Of a stretch of 8,419 bases of DNA, positions 1 through 5,673 are shown piece after piece; the stretch's first letter is position 1, and every line of letters begins with the position of its first letter. The stretch spans positions 1 to 8,419 of the forward strand of contig JAQBYL010000167.1 in NCBI GenBank assembly GCA_027622495.1, read 5' to 3'. The notes beneath the pieces were generated by a model. That model was not told the DNA's origin. It saw only the letters and a list, made by a program, of their open reading frames with translations, and made no database searches. A program made the position numbers and the translations under genes. Source of the DNA: Pseudomonadota bacterium (GTDB lineage: Bacteria; Pseudomonadota; Gammaproteobacteria; Pseudomonadales; Azotimanducaceae).

Positions 1-651
1 GGTGGTCTGGCGCGATACCTGGCACGCACCTACGGTGTGAGCGTGCGCTCCTATAACATCTCAACCAGGCAGATTGAGTACGCAAGAGAGCGGGCAGCCA
101 GGGAAGGTCTCGATCATCTCATTGAATACGTTGAAGATGACTACCGGAATATTCAGGGTACCTACGATGTGTTTGTTTCGGTGGGTATGCTCGAGCACGT
201 GGGTTTGCGCCAGTATCGAGCTGTTGGTGAGACGATCGACAGGTGTCTCAAGGAGGGTGGCCGTGGGCTGATCCACAGTATCGGTCAGCGCAAACCCCGC
301 CGCCTGAACCCGTGGATTGAACAGCAGATTTTCCCGGGTGCCTACGCCCCATCGCTTAAACAGATGATGGAGATTTTCGAACCGGTGTCGCTTGAAGTGG
401 TGGATGTGGAAAATCTCAGATCCCACTACGCGCTGACACTCAAACACTGGGGGGAGAATTTCGACAGGAATGCCGATGTGGTCAAAGGCATGTTCGGTGA
501 GAATTTTGTGCGCGCCTGGCGGCTCTACCTGCGTGGGTCGCAGGCAGCATTTACCGCAGGTGGTCTGCAGTTGTACCAGGTGCTGTTCGCAAGAGCCGAG
601 AGTCGGGCCATACCCCCCACGCGTGATCGTCTGTTTACCGACAGGCAATGA
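1..651 (+). CDS. Cyclopropane-fatty-acyl-phospholipid synthase family methyltransferase, 5' truncated
   Basis: A SAM-dependent methyltransferase acting on double bonds of phospholipid acyl chains, giving cyclopropane or methyl-branched fatty acids at the inner membrane. The frame is open from base 1 (216 visible codons), so the start, the N-terminal domain and most of the SAM-binding motif lie outside; a start at GTG 37 would cut through the Rossmann core. Visible: the tail of motif I (GGLARYLA), VSVGMLEHVG, the LIHSIG strand, NPWIEQQIFPG, and the C-terminal AAFTAGGLQLYQVLFAR. From memory of the E. coli enzyme, the bicarbonate/active-site residues Glu239, His266, Ile268 and Tyr317 correspond to visible residues E65, H92, I94 and Y143, all kept, so the domain looks active. 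The stop overlaps the next start (ATGA), implying translational coupling. The exact product (cyclopropane, 10-methylene or other) cannot be told from sequence. Confidence 0.92.
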   Translation, partial: GGLARYLARTYGVSVRSYNISTRQIEYARERAAREGLDHLIEYVEDDYRNIQGTYDVFVSVGMLEHVGLRQYRAVGETIDRCLKEGGRGLIHSIGQRKPRRLNPWIEQQIFPGAYAPSLKQMMEIFEPVSLEVVDVENLRSHYALTLKHWGENFDRNADVVKGMFGENFVRAWRLYLRGSQAAFTAGGLQLYQVLFARAESRAIPPTRDRLFTDRQ

Positions 652-1628
652 TCAACGCAGAAACGATCATCGTTGGATCGGGCCCGGCCGGGGCTGCTGC
701 GGCATGGGAACTCAAACGCCAGGGTCGCGAATGCCTGCTTCTGGATCGCGAATCGTTCCCCAGAGAAAAGCTTTGTGCAGGGTGGATTACACCCGAGGTT
801 CTCGCTGATCTTGAGTTTGCACCAGAGGACTACCCGCATCGGTTTCTGACATTCGATGAGTTACACGTCTGCGTCAAAGGGCTGCCGGTAAGCATGGCCA
901 CCCGGCAGCATTCTGTGAGGCGCTACGAGTTCGATCAGTGGCTTGTTGCGCGAAGCGGTGTTCCCTTATATGAACATACCGTCAGATCAGTGGTTGGTGA
1001 TGCAGAAGGCTACACCATCGATGGTGCTTTTCAGTGCCGCTATATCATCGGTGCCGGTGGTACCCGGTGTCCGGTGTATCGCGAACTCTTCAGGCCCGGT
1101 GCACCACGCTCGAAACCGTTGCAGACAGTGACGATGGAGTTGGAATATCCCTGCCAGTGGAGTGACCCACGCTGTCATCTGTGGTTTTTCGACAAAGGTC
1201 TGCGCGGTTATTCCTGGTATGTGCCCAAAGCGGATGGCTATCTGAATATCGGTGTTGGCGGAATGGCTGAACGGCTTGCCCGCAACGATGACCATATCAG
1301 GCGTCACTGGCAGAATCTGCTCGAGCGTCTGTTGCGGGCGGGTCTGCTGTCGCAGGTGCCATCGCAAACGCCCCACGGATACAGTTACTACCTCTGGTCT
1401 GAAGGTGCTTCCAACGTCGGGCAGGCGAACAACGCGGGGGCTTACCTTGTTGGCGACGCGCTTGGGCTTGCGTCGCGCGACATGTGTGAGGGGATTGGAC
1501 CTGCGGTACGCAGTGGTCTTCAGGCCGCGCGTGCGATCGCAGGTGATCATCCTTATCGTCCGGATATTCGACCTCATACCTTGAGCAGTCGCTGGCTCGG
1601 AAGCACGCTGGCGCGATTTCTGGCTTGA
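648..1628 (+). CDS. Geranylgeranyl reductase-family FAD-dependent oxidoreductase
   Basis: A 326-residue flavoprotein of the geranylgeranyl-reductase/PHBH fold, which binds FAD and reduces (or oxidises) lipid or isoprenoid double bonds. Visible motifs: dinucleotide-binding GSGPAG (10-15) with D33 ending the second strand; FPREKLCAGW (37-46), like the family's FPRxKxCGG; VRRYEFDQWL (90-99); YIIGAGGTR (132-140), in place of the usual GADGxxS; YVPKADGYLNIGVGG (191-205), matching the family's FPKGDxxNVGxG; and the FAD-ribityl motif LVGDALGLASRDMCEGIGPAVRSG (267-290, split here only as a description). There is no signal peptide or membrane segment, so it is probably cytoplasmic. It is shorter than many family members (about 380-400 residues) because little follows the core. 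ATG at 648 overlaps the methyltransferase stop. A joint role in lipid modification is inferred from this coupling; the substrate is unknown. Confidence 0.88.
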   Translation: MINAETIIVGSGPAGAAAAWELKRQGRECLLLDRESFPREKLCAGWITPEVLADLEFAPEDYPHRFLTFDELHVCVKGLPVSMATRQHSVRRYEFDQWLVARSGVPLYEHTVRSVVGDAEGYTIDGAFQCRYIIGAGGTRCPVYRELFRPGAPRSKPLQTVTMELEYPCQWSDPRCHLWFFDKGLRGYSWYVPKADGYLNIGVGGMAERLARNDDHIRRHWQNLLERLLRAGLLSQVPSQTPHGYSYYLWSEGASNVGQANNAGAYLVGDALGLASRDMCEGIGPAVRSGLQAARAIAGDHPYRPDIRPHTLSSRWLGSTLARFLA

Positions 1629-1638
1629 TCGCGAGCCT

Positions 1639-1680
1639 GGATCAGGTCTGACTCGCAGGACCTGACACACGGATCAGGTC
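1639..1680. repeat. Direct/inverted repeat between convergent genes, possible weak bidirectional terminator
   Basis: GGATCAGGTC occurs twice (1639-1648 and 1671-1680), with its inverse GACCTGA at 1659-1665 between. The central arm can pair with either flank, giving two mutually exclusive 7-bp hairpins with loops of 10 and 8 nt. The right-hand repeat overlaps the hydrolase stop codon. No T-run follows on either strand, so a classical intrinsic terminator is not supported. The position between two convergent 3' ends suggests 3'-end formation or transcript insulation. Confidence 0.4.
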
Positions 1681-2564
1681 GGTATGCTTGTCCCGGCGGC
1701 GTTACATGCAACGGTGTTCTGCACAACGCCCGGGAAAACCTCCCGGAACACACTGAGCATGCTCATCGTCGAACGCCGGTCGCTTGCTTCATGAAGCCGG
1801 CCTGGCGGCCCGAGTGTTGCAGGTAGCGCAAACCCGTGGGGTGTCTGCGCGTGATGGTGAAATATCCACTGCACGCCTGCTCCATCCATTTCGGTAAAGA
1901 AACGTTTCATGCTCGTGTCACCTACCAGATGATCATTGGCGCCGTTTTCGATCAGCACAACTGTTCCGGTGTTGTAGCTGTTTTCACAACGCTTAAGCTC
2001 TGGTCGTTTGACACCGGCGCTTTCGGGGCTGGGATCTTCACCCGTCTGCAACAGCCCGTGGAATGAAACCACCGCAGACAGGTCCAACCCGCCGCGAACC
2101 GCTTCCAGAACCGCCACCCCGCCAAAGCAATAACCAATAGCGGCGGCGGAATAACTGGCATCAACGCTTTCGTGTGCGCGACCAGCCGCAAGCCAGGTCT
2201 GCAGCAGACCGCGAAAGTCCGGAAAGTCGTGATCCACCGCAACCATTGCTTCGAAGCAGCGCTTCTGAAAATTCGGCACCGCACGCGCATCAGAAGGAAA
2301 AATCCGCTCTTCAGGCGGAAGCAGGTCACCGTACATGTCGATGGCAAGGCCCACATAACCCACACGGGCCAGATACTCAGCAACGTCCACGTCGAAAAAC
2401 TTGAGGCCCTGATAGTTGTGGATCACCAGAACCAGTGGTCGCGGACCCGCCTCACGCGGCGGGGCCACCAGGTGACCCAGGTACTCGCGACCCGCATGGC
2501 TTACGCGAACCTCATCACGTCGCAGATCAGGCGCCGGTGGCCAGAAGGTGGGGGAGGGGTGCAT
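1674..2564 (-). CDS. Dienelactone hydrolase-family alpha/beta hydrolase
   Basis: A 296-residue single-domain hydrolase of the dienelactone hydrolase family, which cleaves lactones or esters in the cytoplasm with a Cys-His-Asp triad. Visible: strand PRPLVLVIHNYQGL (42-54), RVGYVGLAIDMYGD (67-80), nucleophile elbow GYCFGG with C146, the acid in ENGANDHLV (D211), and the histidine in QTPHGFALP (H243). Order and spacing fit the family. The residue aligned with the glutamate that activates cysteine in classical dienelactone hydrolase appears to be N50, so true dienelactone activity is doubtful and the substrate is open. The C-terminal tail after about residue 280 is extra and polar. ATG 2564 is preceded by GGAAGAG about 11 nt upstream. 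It is divergent from the TonB receptor and convergent with the flavoprotein; no other chlorocatechol or aromatic-degradation gene is present. Confidence 0.85.
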   Translation of the reverse strand: MHPSPTFWPPAPDLRRDEVRVSHAGREYLGHLVAPPREAGPRPLVLVIHNYQGLKFFDVDVAEYLARVGYVGLAIDMYGDLLPPEERIFPSDARAVPNFQKRCFEAMVAVDHDFPDFRGLLQTWLAAGRAHESVDASYSAAAIGYCFGGVAVLEAVRGGLDLSAVVSFHGLLQTGEDPSPESAGVKRPELKRCENSYNTGTVVLIENGANDHLVGDTSMKRFFTEMDGAGVQWIFHHHAQTPHGFALPATLGPPGRLHEASDRRSTMSMLSVFREVFPGVVQNTVACNAAGTSIPT

Positions 2565-2642
2565 GTGCTTTAGGTCTCTTCCAGATTCGCAGATGAAAGT
2601 GTCGCAGACCGGGCCACGAGAGGGAAATTAGCTGCTCGGACA

Positions 2643-2700
2643 CATTGACCTGTCGATGGACTTGCTATAGAAACAGTCAAGGCTGATTGTTTCGCAGTTT
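2643..2700 (+). promoter_or_regulatory. Conserved promoter/operator-like element, copy 1 (upstream of TonB receptor)
   Basis: This 58-bp stretch matches 5374-5431 at 44 positions without gaps. Conserved blocks are CATTGACCTGT (2643-2653), ACTTG (2660-2664), TAGA (2668-2671) and CAGTCAAGGCTG (2674-2685). TTGACC (2645-2650) resembles a -35 box and TATAGA (2666-2671) a -10 box, but the 15-bp spacer is short for sigma70. TTGACCTG and CAGTCAA form a near-perfect inverted repeat across the -10 region, as expected for an operator. It lies 242 nt upstream of the receptor ATG, so a transcript from here would have a leader of about 200 nt. Which sigma factor or regulator reads it is unknown. Confidence 0.5.
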
Positions 2701-2745
2701 CAGTTGGATTCCAGCTCTATCTGCTACCGCTTCGAGGGGCAACAG

Positions 2746-2895
2746 ATGACGAAAAGACGTGTGCGATCAGAACAGGTGTTCTTCCCATTCCAGGGAACCT
2801 TGGTTCCGGTCACCGAACCATGCCGGGCTGGAAGTCTGCCGCAATTCGTCAGCGGCATCGAAATATTGTTAGCGAGAGAAATCCATGTTAATTAA
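2746..2895 (+). CDS. Possible 49-residue upstream ORF overlapping the receptor start
   Basis: An ATG at 2746 is preceded by GAGGGG (2734-2739) with a 6-nt gap, a better ribosome site than that of the receptor itself. The frame runs 49 codons to TAA at 2893-2895, overlapping the receptor start (2885) by 11 nt in another frame. The product begins MTKRRVRSEQVFFPF and is basic at the N-terminus; I recognise no domain, signal peptide or membrane span. If translated, it could couple translation to, or gate, the receptor. It may equally be a chance ORF in a structured leader. There is no comparative evidence either way. Confidence 0.3.
   Translation: MTKRRVRSEQVFFPFQGTLVPVTEPCRAGSLPQFVSGIEILLAREIHVN
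2794..2819 (+). other. Competing hairpins in the receptor leader
   Basis: GGAACC (2794-2799) can pair with GGTTCC (2802-2807); since only TT lies between, the innermost pairs must open. GGTT-C-CGG (2802-2809) can instead pair with CCGAACC (2813-2819) around the loop TCA, a 7-bp stem with one bulged C. The middle arm is shared, so the two folds exclude each other. They sit within the possible upstream ORF and about 65 nt before the receptor start. A regulatory role is inferred only. Confidence 0.3.
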
Positions 2896-5266
2896 CCCAG
2901 TAAGTGGAGGGCTGCTCGGCAGTGCTCTTGTTCTCCTGTGCTTCGCGAGTAGCGACTCGGTGGCCGCGCCAGCTTCTAATCTTGCCATCGAGGAAATCAT
3001 CGTCACTGCCCAGAAACGGCAGGAGTCAGTTCAGAAAGTACCCATTGCCATCACCGCGCTGACTGAAGAATTGCGGGATGCGACGGTACGCAACCTGACC
3101 GACGTCAACGGTTACGCCCCCAATGTCAACATTGCGGCACATCCGGGACGAACACGCGGCAGCGCGATTCAGATCCGGGGTATCAGTTACTCCGAAACCG
3201 ACAAATCCTTCGACTCTCCCATCGCCGTTGTGCTCGATGGCATTTTCATGGGGACCAGTTCGGGGCAGATCATTGAAAATTTTGACGTGGACCGCATCGA
3301 AATACTGCGTGGCCCACAGGGTACGCTGTTCGGCAAAAACACCGTTGGCGGGGTGATCAACATCATCCGCAGCCGGCCGACAGGTGAACTCGGCGGCAAA
3401 CTTCAGATCACCGGCGGCGAGTGGGGTCAACAGGAGATACGCGGGGTTCTCAATGTGCCGACCCTTGGTGAGATGTTATCGACCAAATTGTTCTACACGA
3501 ACATTCAATCTGATGGCCATATGAAAAACACTTTCATTGGGGGTGATGGACCAGAAAAGGATTACGTTAACTACGGTGCGGCGTTTCTACTGGAAGTCGG
3601 CGAGAACTTCGATGCAGTGCTGACTGTGGAACGTTACGAAGATGACAGCGACCTCGGCGCAAATACCAACGAGAACTATCCGGGCGAGCATGTGTTGTGC
3701 GACGGTGTGTACAGCAGTGGATACGTTAACCCCGATGGCGCCTCCTGCTTCGATGATCCAGGCAATGGGGAAGGTGAGTTCAGCACCAATCAGATGAACG
3801 TCGCCAGTTTTGATCAGGACGCCGTAACACTGGAGATGAACTTCGACATCAACGACAACCTGCGGCTCGTTTCTGTTACCGGCTGGCGCGATGACCTGGA
3901 GGATTACATTCAGGAGCTGGATGGATCCTCTTTGCCACACATCTGGATTGACAACGACAATACGCACGAACAGTTGAGCACCGAACTGCGGCTGGAAGGC
4001 AGCTACGACCGGTTCAACTTTTCCACCGGTATCTATCTGTGGCGCGCGGAGTACGCCCAGGATTGGGTAACCTTCGGTGACTTCTGGCAGAGCCTGGTTC
4101 CTGGTTTTGCCAACAACGCACCGGTTGCGCCCGGTCTCGGTCTGACAGATCTGTGTCTGCTGGAATTGGTCGGTACCCTTCGTTGTGACCAGGCAGTGGG
4201 TCTGGGATCAGCGGGGCTCGGCGACAATTTCGTGCAGAAGCTGCATCAGGATCAGGAGGTTGAATCCGAAGCGGTGTATTTTCAGGGTGACTGGCTGATC
4301 AACGATCAATGGACGCTGACCGCGGGTTTGCGCTGGACCAAAGAGACGAAAGACTTTGTCGGTAATCAGTCTTACCTCGCGCCGGTCTCCCGCGCCTACA
4401 TTGACAACTACGTCAATTTCGCGGGCCAGCCTGATGTAGCCGATCTCTCAGAAGAGTGGACTGAACTGTCGCCGAAAGCCGGGGTTTCCTACGCCATGAC
4501 CGACGACATTATGTTCTATCTTTCCTACTCAGAAGGGTTCCACAGCGGTGGTTTCTTCGGTCGTAACCAGGACACCAAGGATTTCAATAACACTTATGAT
4601 CCAGAGTATGCCAACAGCTGGGAAGCTGGCATGAAAGCTCAGTTCTTTGAGAATCGGGTACAGCTCAACGTAACGGCGTTCCACAACGATTTCCAGGACA
4701 AGCAGGAAGCGTCGATCAAACAGGATCCAAGCACCCTGACTGTTGTCACCGTTATTGACAATGTGGGTAGTGCTACCTATATGGGTCTGGAAGCCGAATT
4801 GAGATGGGTGGTCAGCGCGAACTTCAACATGTTCGCAACAGCTGGTCTGCTCGACGCCGAATATGATGAGTTTTTTACCGATATCGACGGCGCTATTGGT
4901 GGCTTCAATCCGGCGGACTACAGTCACCTCACCCCTCGTTTCGCACCTGACAGCACCTTTGGTATCGGCGGTACCTACTCCCTGCCGATAGGTCCCGGAT
5001 CTTTAGATCTGCACGCACGCTACTATTACATTGATGATCAGGAAGGTGCGCTTGACAACAATCCGCGGGGATCGGTTGACGCACAGAATCGGGTGTCGGC
5101 ATCGCTGTCCTACGGATGGGATAAATATCGGCTTACCGTTTTTGGTCGAAATCTTACCGACGACATAGTGACTGGTGCGGTCGATATTGGTGGGTTGTTC
5201 GGGCTTGGCTCCGAACAACCAGGCCGTAGCTGGGGAATTGAGTTCTACGCCCAGTTCGGCGACTGA
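2885..5266 (+). CDS. TonB-dependent outer-membrane receptor
   Basis: A complete 793-residue receptor that imports a ligand across the outer membrane using TonB-ExbBD energy. Order: signal peptide (about 1-28, hydrophobic GGLLGSALVLLCF, probable cleavage after SVAA); TonB box EEIIVTA (36-42); plug from about 47, with AIQIRGI (95-100) and the conserved DRIEILRGPQGTLFGKNTVG (136-155); then a 22-strand-type barrel, with YSEGFHSGGFFGRN and YDPEYANSWEAGMKAQFF late in the chain and a final RSWGIEFYAQFGD. It ends QFGD, two residues beyond the usual terminal aromatic. The mature chain has four cysteines in two close pairs (272/288 and 424/434), both in predicted surface loops. An in-frame TAG lies five codons upstream, so ATG 2885 is the first possible start; the GAGAGA ribosome site is weak. 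The ligand is unknown; no siderophore genes are nearby, so an organic substrate is plausible. Confidence 0.95.
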   Translation: MLINPVSGGLLGSALVLLCFASSDSVAAPASNLAIEEIIVTAQKRQESVQKVPIAITALTEELRDATVRNLTDVNGYAPNVNIAAHPGRTRGSAIQIRGISYSETDKSFDSPIAVVLDGIFMGTSSGQIIENFDVDRIEILRGPQGTLFGKNTVGGVINIIRSRPTGELGGKLQITGGEWGQQEIRGVLNVPTLGEMLSTKLFYTNIQSDGHMKNTFIGGDGPEKDYVNYGAAFLLEVGENFDAVLTVERYEDDSDLGANTNENYPGEHVLCDGVYSSGYVNPDGASCFDDPGNGEGEFSTNQMNVASFDQDAVTLEMNFDINDNLRLVSVTGWRDDLEDYIQELDGSSLPHIWIDNDNTHEQLSTELRLEGSYDRFNFSTGIYLWRAEYAQDWVTFGDFWQSLVPGFANNAPVAPGLGLTDLCLLELVGTLRCDQAVGLGSAGLGDNFVQKLHQDQEVESEAVYFQGDWLINDQWTLTAGLRWTKETKDFVGNQSYLAPVSRAYIDNYVNFAGQPDVADLSEEWTELSPKAGVSYAMTDDIMFYLSYSEGFHSGGFFGRNQDTKDFNNTYDPEYANSWEAGMKAQFFENRVQLNVTAFHNDFQDKQEASIKQDPSTLTVVTVIDNVGSATYMGLEAELRWVVSANFNMFATAGLLDAEYDEFFTDIDGAIGGFNPADYSHLTPRFAPDSTFGIGGTYSLPIGPGSLDLHARYYYIDDQEGALDNNPRGSVDAQNRVSASLSYGWDKYRLTVFGRNLTDDIVTGAVDIGGLFGLGSEQPGRSWGIEFYAQFGD

Positions 5267-5280
5267 TAGTCTGATTCCGG

Positions 5281-5318
5281 CAGCTTGAGAGCCTGGTGTG
5301 ATCCTTGCTCTCAAGCTG
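5281..5318 (+). terminator. 12-bp perfect hairpin after the receptor gene, no T-run
   Basis: CAGCTTGAGAGC (5281-5292) pairs perfectly with GCTCTCAAGCTG (5307-5318) around a 14-nt loop. It begins 15 nt after the receptor stop. The sequence after it is not T-rich, so it fits a 3'-end stabiliser or factor-dependent termination region better than an intrinsic terminator. It separates the receptor from the second copy of the upstream element. Confidence 0.55.
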
Positions 5319-5373
5319 ACTGGTTAGATGTTCGAACTGAACAGTCTCATATACCTCGTGTTTGAAGATTCCT

Positions 5374-5431
5374 CATTGACCTGTAGACATACTTGAGTTA
5401 GAGGCAGTCAAGGCTGTCTGTTTTGCTGTCT
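5374..5431 (+). promoter_or_regulatory. Conserved promoter/operator-like element, copy 2
   Basis: The second copy of the element at 2643-2700, in the same orientation, 2731 bp downstream, with 44 of 58 positions identical. TTGACC is at 5376-5381 and CAGTCAAGGCTG at 5405-5416, the same 31-nt offset as in copy 1. The -10-like site is GTTAGA (5397-5402), weaker than copy 1. Conservation continues through TGTTT.GC.GT past the presumed start site, which favours a duplicated leader over a bare promoter. No long gene follows: a small ORF and a terminator lie within 210 nt. Confidence 0.45.
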
Positions 5432-5511
5432 GCCGGCCAATGGAGAGTTACTAAAAATTTGCTAACAACTGCCTGCGTATTCAAAGAAATTCCAGGTGTT
5501 AAGGGGATTAA

Positions 5512-5586
5512 ATGAGATTAGCTCAGCTGAGTCGGTCTGTGCCTGCGTGCCAGCCAAGTGGAAGTGACCTACCGCCACTAGGTTAA
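5512..5586 (+). CDS. Possible 24-residue small protein
   Basis: ATG 5512 follows AAGGGG (5501-5506) with a 5-nt gap and reads 24 codons to TAA at 5584-5586. The intrinsic terminator stem begins 18 nt later. The peptide starts MRLAQLSRSVPACQPSG, with one cysteine, several prolines and no evident membrane span. Element, ribosome site, ORF and terminator in correct order make it a plausible small gene or leader peptide. At this length chance cannot be excluded and I recognise no family. Confidence 0.3.
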   Translation: MRLAQLSRSVPACQPSGSDLPPLG

Positions 5587-5603
5587 CGAACGAGTGGTTA
5601 AAT

Positions 5604-5640
5604 GAAGCCGGGAATCAAAAGTTCCCGGCTTCAGTTTTTT
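5604..5640 (+). terminator. Intrinsic (rho-independent) terminator
   Basis: GAAGCCGGGAA (5604-5614) pairs perfectly with TTCCCGGCTTC (5622-5632), an 11-bp GC-rich stem with a 7-nt loop. AG and six T (5635-5640) follow on the plus strand. On the minus strand the hairpin lies about 40 nt past the transporter stop and is followed by ATTTAACC, so it may also stop that convergent transcript less efficiently. Confidence 0.93.
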
Positions 5641-5673
5641 GAAACCACACTCTCCGGTCTCAAAACTTTTGCC

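Larger units (their letters stand above)
5432..5640 (+). ncRNA. Candidate short transcript (small RNA or leader relic)
   Basis: Between element copy 2 and the intrinsic terminator lies about 200 nt without a recognisable gene. Local structure includes the 10-bp palindrome CTCAGCTGAG (5522-5531), a small hairpin ACCTA/TAGGT (5567-5571 with 5579-5583), and the terminator stem. A transcript from copy 2 would be about 230 nt. It may act as an RNA, carry the 24-codon ORF, or be the remains of a receptor leader after gene deletion. The start given is arbitrary because the transcription start is not visible. Confidence 0.3.

Noticed and set aside
61..648. Long minus-strand ORF opposite the methyltransferase
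   Set aside because: It is a shadow of the well-supported plus-strand gene and shows no recognisable motif.
37..651. GTG 37 as the true start of the methyltransferase
   Set aside because: The frame is open upstream to base 1, and the residues before GTG 37 (GGLARYLARTYG) match the SAM-binding motif region, so the gene begins outside the window.
2172..2573. Plus-strand ORF opposite the dienelactone hydrolase
   Set aside because: It is antisense to a gene with an intact catalytic triad; its composition is arginine- and histidine-rich as expected of an out-of-frame translation.
2704..2745. TTG 2704 as the start of the leader ORF
   Set aside because: No ribosome site precedes it, whereas ATG 2746 has GAGGGG at ideal distance.
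2885..2968. Receptor as a lipoprotein because of C19 in the signal peptide
   Set aside because: The residues before C19 (VLL) lack the small residue required at -1 of a lipobox; an ordinary signal peptidase I site near SVAA fits better.
2643..5431. The flanking repeat pair as ends of a mobile element
   Set aside because: The copies are direct, diverged and promoter-like, and only a receptor gene lies between them; there is no transposase, integrase, terminal inverted repeat or target duplication.
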